Source: Hyphomicrobiales bacterium
Lineage (GTDB): Bacteria; Pseudomonadota; Alphaproteobacteria; Rhizobiales; Beijerinckiaceae
Assembly (NCBI GenBank): GCA_027489955.1
Contig: JAIXYZ010000001.1
Coordinates: 1 to 64,000 of the forward strand
Reading direction: 5' to 3'
Length of the DNA: 64,000 nt
A model generated the notes under the pieces. The model had not been told where the DNA came from. It did no database searches and worked only from the letters and a program-made list of their open reading frames with translations. This document shows positions 7,754 to 15,836 of the stretch, piece after piece (the first letter of the stretch is position 1; every line of letters starts with the position of its first letter). A program made the position numbers and the translations under genes.

Positions 7754-8736
7754 TCGGGCTGCATCCCGGCCGCGGCCACGATGCCACGGAATTTCTCGGC
7801 CTCGGCGCGCACGAAGTCCGCCGTCTGGGCCGGGCTCATCGACGGAAACGTATCGATCCCCGCCTTGGCGAGGCGCTCGATGACGGCCTTGTCGGCGATG
7901 GCTTCGTTCAGCGCGGCGTTCAGCCGGTTCACCGGCTCCGCGGGCATGCCGGGCGGGCCCAGCATGACGAGCCAGGTGGACAGCGTAAGGGCAAGGCCGG
8001 CTTCCGCCGCGGTCGGGATATCCGGGAAGGAGGGGTGCCGACGGCTGCTGAGCAGGGCCAAGGCGCGCAAGCGGCCGCCCTCGATCTGCCCGGCCGCCGA
8101 CGCCAGGACGGCGACGCCGAAAGCCGCCTCGCCCTTGATGATGGCCTCCACCATGGGAGCGCCGCCCCGGTAGGCGACGTGCTCGGCCTGGAGCCCTCCG
8201 GCGGCTATGAGGACGCCGGCGCCGCCGATATGCGCGATGCCGCCGCTGCCGGACGAGGCATAGAACAGACCCATCGGCTTGGCGTTGATCGCAGCGAGCA
8301 GGTCCTTGAGGGTCTTGTGCGGTCCGTTGGCGGGGACGACGACGACCATCGGTCCCTCGCCGATCCCGCCGATCGGGGTGAAATCGCGGACGGCATCGTA
8401 GGTGACCGCCTTCAGCAGGCGCGGCGCCAGCGCATGGGAGGACGGATCGGCCGTGCCGATCGTGTAGCCGTCCGGCGCGGCGCGGCGCACGACGTCGGCG
8501 CCGATGCTGCCGGACGCCCCCGCCCGGTTCTCGACGACGAGGCGCTGGCCCAGGGCCTGACCCATCCTGTCCGACACGATGCGGGCCGCGATATCGCTGG
8601 TGCCGCCGGGGTTCCAGCCGACCACTGTCATGATCGGCCGGTCCGGGAATGCCGCCCGGGCGGCTCCGGGAAGGAGCGCCGCGCCGACCATGCCCAGAAG
8701 CACGGTCCTGCGGTCGACGGATAGGGTCGTGGTCAT
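7750..8736 (-). CDS. Tripartite tricarboxylate transporter receptor (Bug family), coupled to OCD paralogue
   Basis: This 328-residue Bug-family periplasmic binding protein has a twin-arginine-like signal (DRRTVLLGMVGAALLPGAA) ending in ARAA before FPDRPIMTVVGWNPGG. GASGSIGADVVRRAAPDGYT and FYASSGSGGIAHIGGAGV are family motifs. The start at 8736 has GGAG seven bases upstream. The open frame continues further upstream but lacks family homology there. It is divergent from tctB with 335 bp between, and its stop overlaps the start of an OCD-family gene. It is therefore the most likely receptor for the adjacent TctBA permease. A Tat-type signal suggests export in folded form, which is unusual but known among Bug proteins; the RR motif is an observation, its use an inference. 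Confidence 0.9.
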   Translation of the reverse strand: MTTTLSVDRRTVLLGMVGAALLPGAARAAFPDRPIMTVVGWNPGGTSDIAARIVSDRMGQALGQRLVVENRAGASGSIGADVVRRAAPDGYTIGTADPSSHALAPRLLKAVTYDAVRDFTPIGGIGEGPMVVVVPANGPHKTLKDLLAAINAKPMGLFYASSGSGGIAHIGGAGVLIAAGGLQAEHVAYRGGAPMVEAIIKGEAAFGVAVLASAAGQIEGGRLRALALLSSRRHPSFPDIPTAAEAGLALTLSTWLVMLGPPGMPAEPVNRLNAALNEAIADKAVIERLAKAGIDTFPSMSPAQTADFVRAEAEKFRGIVAAAGMQPE

Positions 8737-9071
8737 GGCGGCGTCTCCCGGCTGCACGTTGTGAAGGACCCGCCGGCCGGCTGGATCCTCGCCCATCGTA
8801 CGCGCTTCGGGAGGAAGCGTGCGACGGATGGTGGGGTGCCGCCAGTGGACGCCGGCTGATACCGCCATGAGCGCGACGACAGGCGCACCATGACCTTCAG
8901 TCATGTCGGGATGAGCCGTGGGGCGCTTGTGCCGCCGCGCGGCGCGGCTCGACAATCGGCTCGTCATCTGGCCGTCGCACGCGCCGCCCGGCCTGGGGGA
9001 ACGATCCTCCCGGCCCGGCGGCATCGGCGCGGCGTCCATGAAAGGCACGCGGCAACCGGGACTCGAGGGAC
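8737..9071. other. 335-bp divergent intergenic region between receptor and tctBA
   Basis: No convincing gene is present. The stretch carries a palindrome at 8890-8904 and presumably holds two divergent promoters. I could not identify clear -35/-10 pairs in its GC-rich sequence. Confidence 0.6.
8890..8904. promoter_or_regulatory. 15-bp palindrome, candidate LysR operator
   Basis: The site reads ATGAC-CTTCA-GTCAT, a perfect 5-bp inverted repeat with T-N11-A geometry typical of LysR binding sites. It lies in the divergent region between the Bug receptor and tctB. A sister site of the same design lies at 12062-12076. The LysR gene at 11102-12022 is the obvious candidate binder. Confidence 0.5.
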
Positions 9072-9527
9072 ATGACACGGATCGATCTGCGCGACGTCGC
9101 CGCCGGCCTCTTCATATGCCTCGTGGGCGCGGCCTTCGTTTTCGGGGCCCGGTCGCTGGGCTTCGGCTCCGCGCGCAACATGGGGCCGGGCTTCTTCCCG
9201 ACCATGGTCGGGCTCGTCACGATCGGGCTCGGCCTGGTCATCCTTGTGTTCGGGCTGACGCGGGCGGCGGCGCGCATCGAGATCGAGATCCGGCCGGCGG
9301 CCGTCATCCTGGTGGCTGTCCTGCTCTTCGCTGTGCTCATCGCCAATGTCGGCTTCCTGCCGGCCGCCTTCGCGGCGGTGCTCGTCGCCAGCCATGCCGA
9401 CGAGCGGCCCCGCCTCCTGCCGACCCTCGTCCTTGCGGCCGCAACGGCCGTGGCGGTGTGGCTGCTCTTTGCAAAGATACTTGGCCTGCCGCTGCCGGCA
9501 TTTCGGGGAACAAGCCCGTGGATCTGA
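9072..9527 (+). CDS. TctB-like small membrane subunit of tripartite tricarboxylate transporter
   Basis: This 151-residue integral membrane protein has four hydrophobic segments (about residues 9-27, 38-58, 72-98 and 110-135) and the family motif NMGPGFFPTMVGLVTIGLG near residue 37. This is the layout of TctB, the small subunit of the sodium- or proton-driven tricarboxylate-type transporters that work with a Bug receptor. Its last bases overlap the GTG start of tctA by 10 bp. The start has GAGGGA close to it, with short spacing. Together with the next gene it forms the permease for the carboxylate or amino acid bound by one of the two nearby receptors. Confidence 0.88.
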   Translation: MTRIDLRDVAAGLFICLVGAAFVFGARSLGFGSARNMGPGFFPTMVGLVTIGLGLVILVFGLTRAAARIEIEIRPAAVILVAVLLFAVLIANVGFLPAAFAAVLVASHADERPRLLPTLVLAAATAVAVWLLFAKILGLPLPAFRGTSPWI

Positions 9528-11038
9528 TCGCCAATCTCGCGCTGGGCTTCCAGTCGGCGCTGTCGCCATCGACGCTGCTGTTCTGCCTGCTGGGGGTCAC
9601 CACGGGGATGGTCATCGGCGCGCTGCCGGGGATCGGCAGCCTGGCTGCGGTCTCGCTGCTCCTGCCGGTCACCTTCTACATCACGCCCACGGACGCCCTC
9701 GTCATGCTGGCGGGCGTCTATTACGGCGCCGAATACGGCGGCTCGATCGCCTCGATCCTGCTGAACCTTCCGGGCACGACCTCCTCGATCGTGACCTGCC
9801 TCGACGGCCATCCGCTGGCCAAGCAGGGCCGGGCCGGCGTCGCGCTGTTCATGACGACGATCGCCTCCTTCTTCGGCGCCAGCATCGGCATCATCGTCAC
9901 GGTTCTCGCCGCGCCGGCTCTCGCCGAGGCCGCGCTCGCCTTCGGCCCGGCGGACTACTTTGCCGTCATGATGCTGGGCCTGATCGCCGCCGCCTCCGTC
10001 TCGCAGGGCACGCCGATCAAGGGTGTGGCGATGGTGCTGGTGGGCATCCTTCTCGGTTCTGTCGGCTCCGACGTGGAGACCGGCGCGACGCGCTTCACGC
10101 TCGGTTTCCCGATGCTGTCCGACGGGTTGAGCCTGGTGGCCCTGGCCATGGGCCTGTTCGGCATCTCGGAGATCATCGCCTCCATCCGCCTTGCCCGCGG
10201 TTCGGAGCATTACCAGGGCAGGATCACCCTGCGCTCGATGCTGCCGGCCCGCCAGGAGGCCCGTGACTGCGTCGCGCCGATGACGCGCGGCACCGTCATC
10301 GGCTCGCTGCTGGGCGCGCTTCCGGGCACGGGGCCGACGCTGGCCTCCTTCATCGCCTATGCGGTCGAGAAGCGGACCGCGCGCCAGCCGGAGCGGTTCG
10401 GCAAGGGGGCGCTGGAGGGCATCGCCGCGCCGGAGGCGGCCAACAACGCGGCGGCCCAGACCGCCTTCATCCCGACGCTGACCATGGGCATTCCCGGCAG
10501 CGCGACCATGGCGCTGATCCTGGGGGCGCTCATGATCCACGGGGTGCAGCCCGGCCCGCTGATCATGACCAAGCATCCGGAGGTGTTCTGGGGCGTGATC
10601 GCCAGCTTCTGGATCGGCAACCTGATGCTGCTGGTGCTCAACATCCCCCTCATCGGCATCTGGGTCCGGATGCTGAAAGTGCCGTATGCGCTGCTCTACC
10701 CGGTGATCGTGTGCCTGATCTGCACGGGCGTCTACAGCGTGAATAACAGCGTCTTCGACGTCTTCCTCGTCCTCGTGATCGGCGCCGTCGGCTACGGCAT
10801 GCGCCAGGTGGAGCTGGACCCCGCCCCGCTCCTGATCGGCTTCATTCTGGGTCCGATGATGGAGGAGAACTTCCGGCGGGCGCTGCTGCTCTCGCGCGGC
10901 GACTTCTGGGTCTTCTTGGAGCGGCCGATCAGTGCTAGCCTCCTCGTGGTGACCGCTCTCCTGATCGGCCTTGTCACGTGGCGCACCCTGGCGCCCCGTC
11001 TGCGGGCGCGGTCCGTTTCGGGCATGCATGTCGAATAG
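9518..11038 (+). CDS. TctA-like large membrane subunit of tripartite tricarboxylate transporter
   Basis: The predicted protein has 506 residues from a GTG at 9518 that overlaps the end of tctB; the usual TctA length is about 500. It has about 12 hydrophobic segments and the two glycine-rich hallmark regions: GALPGIGSLAAVSLLLP near the N-terminus, with YYGAEYGGSIASILLNLPG, and LGALPGTGPTLASFIAYAVE in the second half. NNAAAQTAFIPTLTMGIPG is a further family signature. The start was chosen at VDLIANLALGFQ because upstream codons in the same frame lie within tctB and lack homology. The transporter imports a carboxylated compound delivered by a Bug protein; the substrate is probably linked to the OCD-family and B12-dependent enzymes around it. 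Confidence 0.92.
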   Translation: MDLIANLALGFQSALSPSTLLFCLLGVTTGMVIGALPGIGSLAAVSLLLPVTFYITPTDALVMLAGVYYGAEYGGSIASILLNLPGTTSSIVTCLDGHPLAKQGRAGVALFMTTIASFFGASIGIIVTVLAAPALAEAALAFGPADYFAVMMLGLIAAASVSQGTPIKGVAMVLVGILLGSVGSDVETGATRFTLGFPMLSDGLSLVALAMGLFGISEIIASIRLARGSEHYQGRITLRSMLPARQEARDCVAPMTRGTVIGSLLGALPGTGPTLASFIAYAVEKRTARQPERFGKGALEGIAAPEAANNAAAQTAFIPTLTMGIPGSATMALILGALMIHGVQPGPLIMTKHPEVFWGVIASFWIGNLMLLVLNIPLIGIWVRMLKVPYALLYPVIVCLICTGVYSVNNSVFDVFLVLVIGAVGYGMRQVELDPAPLLIGFILGPMMEENFRRALLLSRGDFWVFLERPISASLLVVTALLIGLVTWRTLAPRLRARSVSGMHVE

Positions 11039-11101
11039 CCGAACGCATCACGATCGTGCCGCAGGGTCGCCACCCTTCGGCGATGTCATGGCCCCAGGCT
11101 G

Positions 11102-12022
11102 ATGGCGGCCGACCGCGGTCCTTCCCCATCCCTGCCGACGCTGCGCGCCCTTGAATCCGCGGCGCGCCTGTCGAGCTTCTCCAAGGCGGCCGCCGAGCTG
11201 GGCGTGACCCAGGGCGCCGTCAGCCGGGCGATCAAGGCCATCGAGGATTGGGGCGGCGTGCGCATCTTCGAGCGCACGGGCCACGGCCTCGTCCTGACCG
11301 AGGCGGGCGGCCGGTTCGCGGCACAGATCAGGACGGCGTTGGGGGAGATCGACCGTTCGGCCCTGGAGCTCGTCCGGTACCGGGCGGACGGACGCCAGCT
11401 CACGATCGCCACCCTGCCCACTTTCGGGTCCCGCTGGCTGGCGCCGCGCCTCAAGCGCTTCGCCGCCCGCCATCCCAACATCTCCATCGACCTGGTGACC
11501 CAGGCGCAGCCGTTCGATCTGACCCGGACGGGCGTGGACGCGGCCGTCCAGTTCGGCAGCGAGGCCTGGCCCGGCGCTATCTGCGACCCGCTCATGCCGG
11601 TGCACCTGGTGCCGGTGCTCGCCCCCGCGCTTCTCGACCGGCGCGAGCCTACGCTCGCGCTGATCGCCGAGGCGCCGCTCCTGCAGCATCGGCTTCGGCC
11701 GCATGCCTGGCGCGAATGGCTGGACGAGGCCGGCATCGATAGGCCAGGCGCGGCGCAAGGGCACATGTTCGATTCCTACGAGGCGATGATCGAGGCCGCG
11801 AAGGGCGGGCTGGGCGTCGCGCTGGTGCGGACGGTGCTAGTGGAGCGGGAGCTGACGGACGGCTCGCTGGTCGCCCTGCCCGGTCCGGATATCCGCTCCA
11901 AGGAATCCTACGTGCTCGTCTATCCGGAAGAGAAGCGCGCCAATCCCGGCCTCCAGGCTTTCCGCAGCTGGCTTCTGACCGAAGCCCGGCGGAGCCTGTC
12001 CAGCCAGCGCCAGCGGGACTGA
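11102..12022 (+). CDS. LysR-family transcriptional regulator (GcvA-like) of the transporter/OCD cluster
   Basis: This 306-residue LysR regulator has its DNA-binding helix-turn-helix at about residues 22-45 (FSKAAAELGVTQGAVSRAIK) and an effector domain opening with LTIATLPTFGSRWLAPRL near residue 100, the same GcvA-like type as the regulator at 3234. It lies 63 bp after tctA and upstream of the third OCD-family gene, in the same direction. Palindromes with LysR geometry occur at 8890 and 12062, before the tctBA and OCD/B12 units, so it probably controls both in response to the transported compound. The effector is unknown. It is distinct from the hglS regulator although both share the LPTF-RWL segment. 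Confidence 0.88.
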   Translation: MAADRGPSPSLPTLRALESAARLSSFSKAAAELGVTQGAVSRAIKAIEDWGGVRIFERTGHGLVLTEAGGRFAAQIRTALGEIDRSALELVRYRADGRQLTIATLPTFGSRWLAPRLKRFAARHPNISIDLVTQAQPFDLTRTGVDAAVQFGSEAWPGAICDPLMPVHLVPVLAPALLDRREPTLALIAEAPLLQHRLRPHAWREWLDEAGIDRPGAAQGHMFDSYEAMIEAAKGGLGVALVRTVLVERELTDGSLVALPGPDIRSKESYVLVYPEEKRANPGLQAFRSWLLTEARRSLSSQRQRD

Positions 12023-12061
12023 TCGCGGCGCTGGAGAACCCTGCGCGGCGCTAGCGCCTGC

Positions 12062-12076
12062 ATGAGCGCAGCTCAT
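12062..12076. promoter_or_regulatory. 15-bp palindrome, candidate LysR operator upstream of OCD3/B12 operon
   Basis: The site reads ATGAG-CGCAG-CTCAT, a perfect inverted repeat of the same 5-5-5 design as the site at 8890. It lies about 40 bp after the LysR stop and about 175 bp before the OCD paralogue 3 start. It is probably the operator for the LysR protein just upstream. Confidence 0.5.
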
Positions 12077-12252
12077 CGTCTTCCGGGCGGCGGCCGAAAA
12101 ACGCAAATCATTGCCGCTATTTAGCCTTGCAGGCGCTGGTCCGGCACCGATGGGTCCGGCAGGCGCCGGCGCTTGCTGGCCAGTGTCGATTCTGGGAGCG
12201 TCAGCCGCCGGCCGGCCGTCAGGCCGCGGCATCTCCAACCGGAACCAGCACG

Positions 12253-13197
12253 ATGAACTCGAAGACCGGGGTCCGCTACGTCACCGAGGACGACATCCGC
12301 GCCATGCGGCTCGGCCCCGCCGCATGCGAGCAGGCCGTGCGCTGGGCCTATGGCGAGCGCCGCGCCGGGCGGGTGAGGCTCGTGCCGAAGTTCGGCACGC
12401 AGGAGCCGGACGGGGCGTTCGCCCATGCCATGCCGGTCAGGGTCGGAGAGCTGGCCGTGCTCAAATGGGTGGTGTCGGGGGACGGCAGCCCGGGGTCGCG
12501 CTACATCAACGCGACGCTGGTCGCCTCCCATGGACGCACCGGCGCGACGCTGGCCGTGATGGAGGCGGAAGAGCTGACCGCCCTGCGCACGGCCGCCGTG
12601 ACGGGCCTTGCCCTGCGCCTCATGCCCGATCCGCGGCGGCAGGTCGCTTCCTTCATCGGCTGCGGCCTGCAGGCGCGGGTTCATGCCGACGTCCTGATCG
12701 AGCAGGGCGTGACCCGGTTTCTGGCCTATAGCCGCCGGCGCTCCACGGCGGAGCAGTTCGCGCAGGAGATGCAGGCACGCGGCGCCAGCACGCGCGTCGT
12801 CGAGACCGCGCGGGAGGCGGTCGAGGGCGCCGATGTCGTCGTCAGCGCCGTGCCGCTGTCGTCCGGGATCGCCCGGTTCCTCGATCCGGCCTGGGCGCGT
12901 CCCCATGCCTTCATCGCTTCGATCGACCTCGGAAAGCCGTGGATCGCCCGGGGCCAGGACCGGTTCGCCAAGGTCCTGACCGACGACAGGGCCCATACGA
13001 CCGGCCTGATGGGCGGGGGCCACCTGGCCTATCAGGGGCGGATCGACGCCGACCTCTCCGACCTGCTGGGCGAGAGCGGCGCGATGCCGGCCGGTCCGGT
13101 CTACATGGTGGCGCCGGGCAATGCGCTGAGCGACGCCGCCATGGCGCGGCTCGTCCTGGACCGGCTTGCTTCCGCCAGCGCCGGAAAGGCCGCATGA
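12253..13197 (+). CDS. Ornithine cyclodeaminase/mu-crystallin family protein (paralogue 3)
   Basis: This 314-residue protein is closer to the classical OCD/mu-crystallin pattern than paralogues 1 and 2. It has AVLKWVVSGDGSPGSRYIN near residue 68 with the conserved Lys and a YINATLV segment, EAEELTALRTAAVTGLA (about 102-118), and a Rossmann motif SFIGCGLQARVHADVL (about 133-148). The start follows a 230-bp leader containing a LysR-type palindrome. Its stop overlaps the start of the B12-domain protein by ATGA, so the two are translationally coupled. The enzyme probably interconverts an amino acid and an imine or cyclic imino acid with NAD(P). Because it is coupled to a mutase-like protein, the pair may act on one carbon skeleton. 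Confidence 0.87.
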   Translation: MNSKTGVRYVTEDDIRAMRLGPAACEQAVRWAYGERRAGRVRLVPKFGTQEPDGAFAHAMPVRVGELAVLKWVVSGDGSPGSRYINATLVASHGRTGATLAVMEAEELTALRTAAVTGLALRLMPDPRRQVASFIGCGLQARVHADVLIEQGVTRFLAYSRRRSTAEQFAQEMQARGASTRVVETAREAVEGADVVVSAVPLSSGIARFLDPAWARPHAFIASIDLGKPWIARGQDRFAKVLTDDRAHTTGLMGGGHLAYQGRIDADLSDLLGESGAMPAGPVYMVAPGNALSDAAMARLVLDRLASASAGKAA

Positions 13198-14990
13198 TCG
13201 CCCTCCCGTCCGCCTCCGAGCTGTTTGCGCAGGGCCGTCCGCGCCCGGCGGCCGAATTGCTGGCCGAGGGCGCCGCGGAGGCGGCGACCGTCCATGTCGG
13301 CGCGAACCGCTTCCTGTCGGGCGAGGGCGTCGGCAGCGAGGCCGCGTACAAGCGCCGCGTCGCGGCCGGCGGGCGCATCATGCAGCATGCCCATATCGGC
13401 TATCGCGAGCCCGAGCGCACGGTCGAGGCCATGCGCGAGGTCCATGCGCGGGTGGGCGAAGCGGGCTTCGTGGTCGACCGCTTCGGCATCACGCTCGACT
13501 GGTCCATGGGCTATCCCGAGCGGGACCGGGCCGCGCGGCCGCGGGGCACCGGCATCGTGCTGCGCGGGGCGGACGATTTCGCCCGCATGGCCGACGCCGC
13601 GCCGGCGGCGATCCATTGCGGCGACTTCATGCTCGGCCTGCCCGGCGCGCTGGAGAACACGCGCGCCGCGCTGCTCGCCGGCGTGACCGCGCTCGGCAAT
13701 ATGGGCCAGTACTTCACCTTCCGCCTTCTGGGCTGGGACGACGACGTGGCCACGACGGAGGCGACCGTGCGCGCGCTCGGTCTCATCGCGGCGCAGGGCC
13801 AGGAGGTCCTGGTCCATTCCAACCTCGACGACGGGTTCGCGGCCATGTTCTTAGACATGTGCTCGAGCATCGGCATGGTGCTGATCGAGAAGTACATCGT
13901 CGAGGACCTGATCGGCGCGCGGCTGGCCCATTGCTACGGGCACCACTTTTCCGACCCGGTCTCGCGCCATGCCTTCCACCGGGCGCTGAACCTCGTCAGC
14001 GATACGCCCGGCACGATGATCTACGGCAACACGGTGAGCTACCGGTCCACGCCGGCGGGCAATTACGCCAGCTGCGCGTCCTATCTCCTGACCGACATCC
14101 TCAGTCTGCGGCGCATGCCGAGCGGCCACGCGATCAACCCGGTCCCGGTCACCGAGAACAGCCGCATTCCCTCCGTCGACGAGATCGTCGATGCGCAGAT
14201 CTTCGCCGGCAAGCTCGCCGAGCACGCGCCCGGATACGAGCCGCTGATCGACTGGCGCGCCAGCGACGCGCTTGCCGAGACCCTGGTGGCCGAGGGCCGG
14301 CGCTTTGCCGCCCGCATCCTGGAGGGGCTCGCCCGCTCGGGCGTCGACACGGGAGATGCGGCGCAGATGCTGCTGGCCCTGCGCCGGCTCGGCCCGCGGC
14401 GGCTGGAGGCCCTGTTCGGCGCGGGCGAGCCGGAAGAGCGGCGCGATGCCCGCCGGCCCGTCGTCAAGGCGTCCTGGGCGGCCGAGCTCGACGAGTCCAT
14501 CGCGCATTGGGCCGCGCGCGCCCCGGCGGCGCTTGCCGCCATCGGCCCGGGCCTCACCGTGTGCGTGGGAACCACCGACGTCCACGAGCACGGCAAGGTG
14601 CTGCTGGCGGGCGTGTTCGAGCAGCTGGGCGTGCGCTGCGTCGATGCCGGCACGGCGGTCGATCCCGACGATCTCGTCGACATCGCCGTCGCGCAGGGCG
14701 CCCGGTGCATCGCCCTGTCGACCTATAACGGGGTGGCGCTGGACTATGCGCGCTCGCTCATGGCCGAGCTACGCGGCCGCGGCCTCGCCATGCCGGTGCT
14801 CGTCGGCGGCCGTCTCAACCAGGTGCCGGACGGCAGCAACACCGACCTGCCGGTCGACGTGACGGCCGATTTGCGCAACCTCGGCGTCATCCCCTGCGTC
14901 TCCCTCGACGACGCGTGGCCGGTTCTGCTCGGCGCGAGCCCCCCACCGCGCGAAGCGGAAGCGATGGCGACGCGACCTGCGATGTCCTGA
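13194..14990 (+). CDS. Cobalamin-binding mutase-like protein: glutamate-mutase-type barrel fused to B12 domain
   Basis: The protein has 598 residues. The C-terminal part (about 450-560) is a B12-binding Rossmann domain. DVHEHG has Asp462, His464 and Gly467 in the DxHxxG lower-ligand motif, followed by STYNG in the SxL position and VGGRLNQ in the GG position, in the order and spacing of glutamate mutase subunit S. The N-terminal 430 residues look like a TIM-barrel partner: NTRAALLAGVTALGNMGQY and TENSRIPSVDEIVDAQIFAG recall, weakly, glutamate mutase subunit E. Known glutamate mutases keep E and S on separate chains, so a single-chain E-S layout is unusual. It is translationally coupled to OCD paralogue 3 within the TTT cluster. 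The B12 domain is well supported, the barrel similarity is tentative and the substrate is unknown. Confidence 0.75.
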   Translation: MIALPSASELFAQGRPRPAAELLAEGAAEAATVHVGANRFLSGEGVGSEAAYKRRVAAGGRIMQHAHIGYREPERTVEAMREVHARVGEAGFVVDRFGITLDWSMGYPERDRAARPRGTGIVLRGADDFARMADAAPAAIHCGDFMLGLPGALENTRAALLAGVTALGNMGQYFTFRLLGWDDDVATTEATVRALGLIAAQGQEVLVHSNLDDGFAAMFLDMCSSIGMVLIEKYIVEDLIGARLAHCYGHHFSDPVSRHAFHRALNLVSDTPGTMIYGNTVSYRSTPAGNYASCASYLLTDILSLRRMPSGHAINPVPVTENSRIPSVDEIVDAQIFAGKLAEHAPGYEPLIDWRASDALAETLVAEGRRFAARILEGLARSGVDTGDAAQMLLALRRLGPRRLEALFGAGEPEERRDARRPVVKASWAAELDESIAHWAARAPAALAAIGPGLTVCVGTTDVHEHGKVLLAGVFEQLGVRCVDAGTAVDPDDLVDIAVAQGARCIALSTYNGVALDYARSLMAELRGRGLAMPVLVGGRLNQVPDGSNTDLPVDVTADLRNLGVIPCVSLDDAWPVLLGASPPPREAEAMATRPAMS

Positions 14991-15002
14991 AGCGGGCGGT
15001 GT

Positions 15003-15296
15003 CTGACAGGCTTCAGGCCATTGATCATGGCCCAACCGCCGCCGGTCAGCACATTGCCATTGGCGTCGTACGTGTAGGCCTGCCCCGCCACGGAGAGCGG
15101 CGCGTGAGGCTGCGGCGGGGTGATTGCGGGATAGACATAGGCCCCAACCTTCGAGCTGGAGACCACGTTGAACGCGGCGTCATAGGCGAATGTCTGCGTC
15201 AGCAGCGCCGAGTTGCCGCCATTGGTGGCCACTGTGAACTGGTCGAGCTCATCGTAGGCGTAGGTCCAGTTGTCATTGGCGTAGAGCGGATAGTCC
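15003..15296 (-). pseudogene. Rhs/YD-repeat protein fragment
   Basis: Translated on the minus strand this stretch gives about 90 residues of YD-repeat sequence: WTYAYDELDQF, LLTQTFAYDAAFNVVSS and AYTYDANGNVLTGG. These are typical core repeats of Rhs/wapA-type polymorphic toxins. No start codon or signal is attached to them, and the reading frame continues past the repeats only into antisense of the B12-protein gene. The fragment ends about 12 bp from that gene's stop. It is a decayed or truncated remnant of a much larger rhs gene. Its position next to an AT-rich small ORF and a tRNA gene suggests a degraded insertion. Confidence 0.75.
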
Positions 15297-15530
15297 TTAT
15301 CTGAGTATTTTTCCCTTGTGCAATATATGAGCGTCAACTCCAGTCCACACTGATATTCCATCACGATTCAATACAATTTCATATATATCTATTTCAGGCT
15401 TGTAATTGTCGATTATAATGATTTCATCGCCTGAAGCCAAATTTATATGCGTACTCCGCGGTTCAAGCATGACATTCAGCGTGTCATCTGTATTATTAAT
15501 TAGCTTGAATGGAGAGGCAGAATTCGGCAT
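15297..15530 (-). CDS. Small AT-rich hypothetical protein, possible immunity-type remnant
   Basis: The 77-residue ORF starts MPNSASPFKLINNTDDTLNV and ends with TAA at 15297. It is rich in Ile, Asn and Asp, unlike the Ala/Gly/Arg-rich proteins around it, and its DNA is clearly AT-rich. AGGT lies five bases upstream of the ATG as a possible ribosome site. It does not match a family I recognise. It directly precedes the Rhs fragment on the same strand, which is the arrangement of an immunity gene followed by an orphan Rhs tip. That role is inferred only from this context. The ORF may be non-functional. Confidence 0.45.
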   Translation of the reverse strand: MPNSASPFKLINNTDDTLNVMLEPRSTHINLASGDEIIIIDNYKPEIDIYEIVLNRDGISVWTGVDAHILHKGKILR

Positions 15531-15836
15531 TTTGCACCTGTTCCATATTTCAAATTACTATCAAGAATCGTTATTGTCGCGAACCATCAGAAATACTGTA
15601 AAAGTCCGTCTGGTGTCATTGGCATGCAAGTCTCTTGGGGGGCGGCCCAAAGCGTCCGACTTTGTCGCCGGGCTCTTGGTTGCCGGCATCGTCAGTCTAC
15701 GTCCATCTTCGTTCGCGTGCCATTCCTTGCGGCACCACCTGGTCGTGACCGCATGGCATCACACACCGCACGCGATGTCCGGACAAGCCGGCCCGGTTCG
15801 CGCATCATGCGAAAATGACGGATTTCAGGAAGGAAG
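15531..15836. other. 306-bp non-coding stretch between small ORF and tRNA-Ser
   Basis: I see no supported gene. The first ~110 bp share the AT-rich composition of the small ORF; the rest returns to high GC. It lies immediately 3' of tRNA-Ser, the usual integration side. I did not find a second copy of the tRNA 3' end in the region. Confidence 0.55.

Noticed and set aside
8897-11029. A 710-codon minus-strand frame opposite tctBA
   Set aside because: It is rich in His, Arg, Asp and Gln with no domain, as expected for antisense of GC-rich coding DNA.
15003-15364. Possible intact Rhs toxin or a coding link from the small ORF into the repeats
   Set aside because: No start codon with homology, no signal and no toxin tip; the frame runs on only as antisense of the B12 gene.
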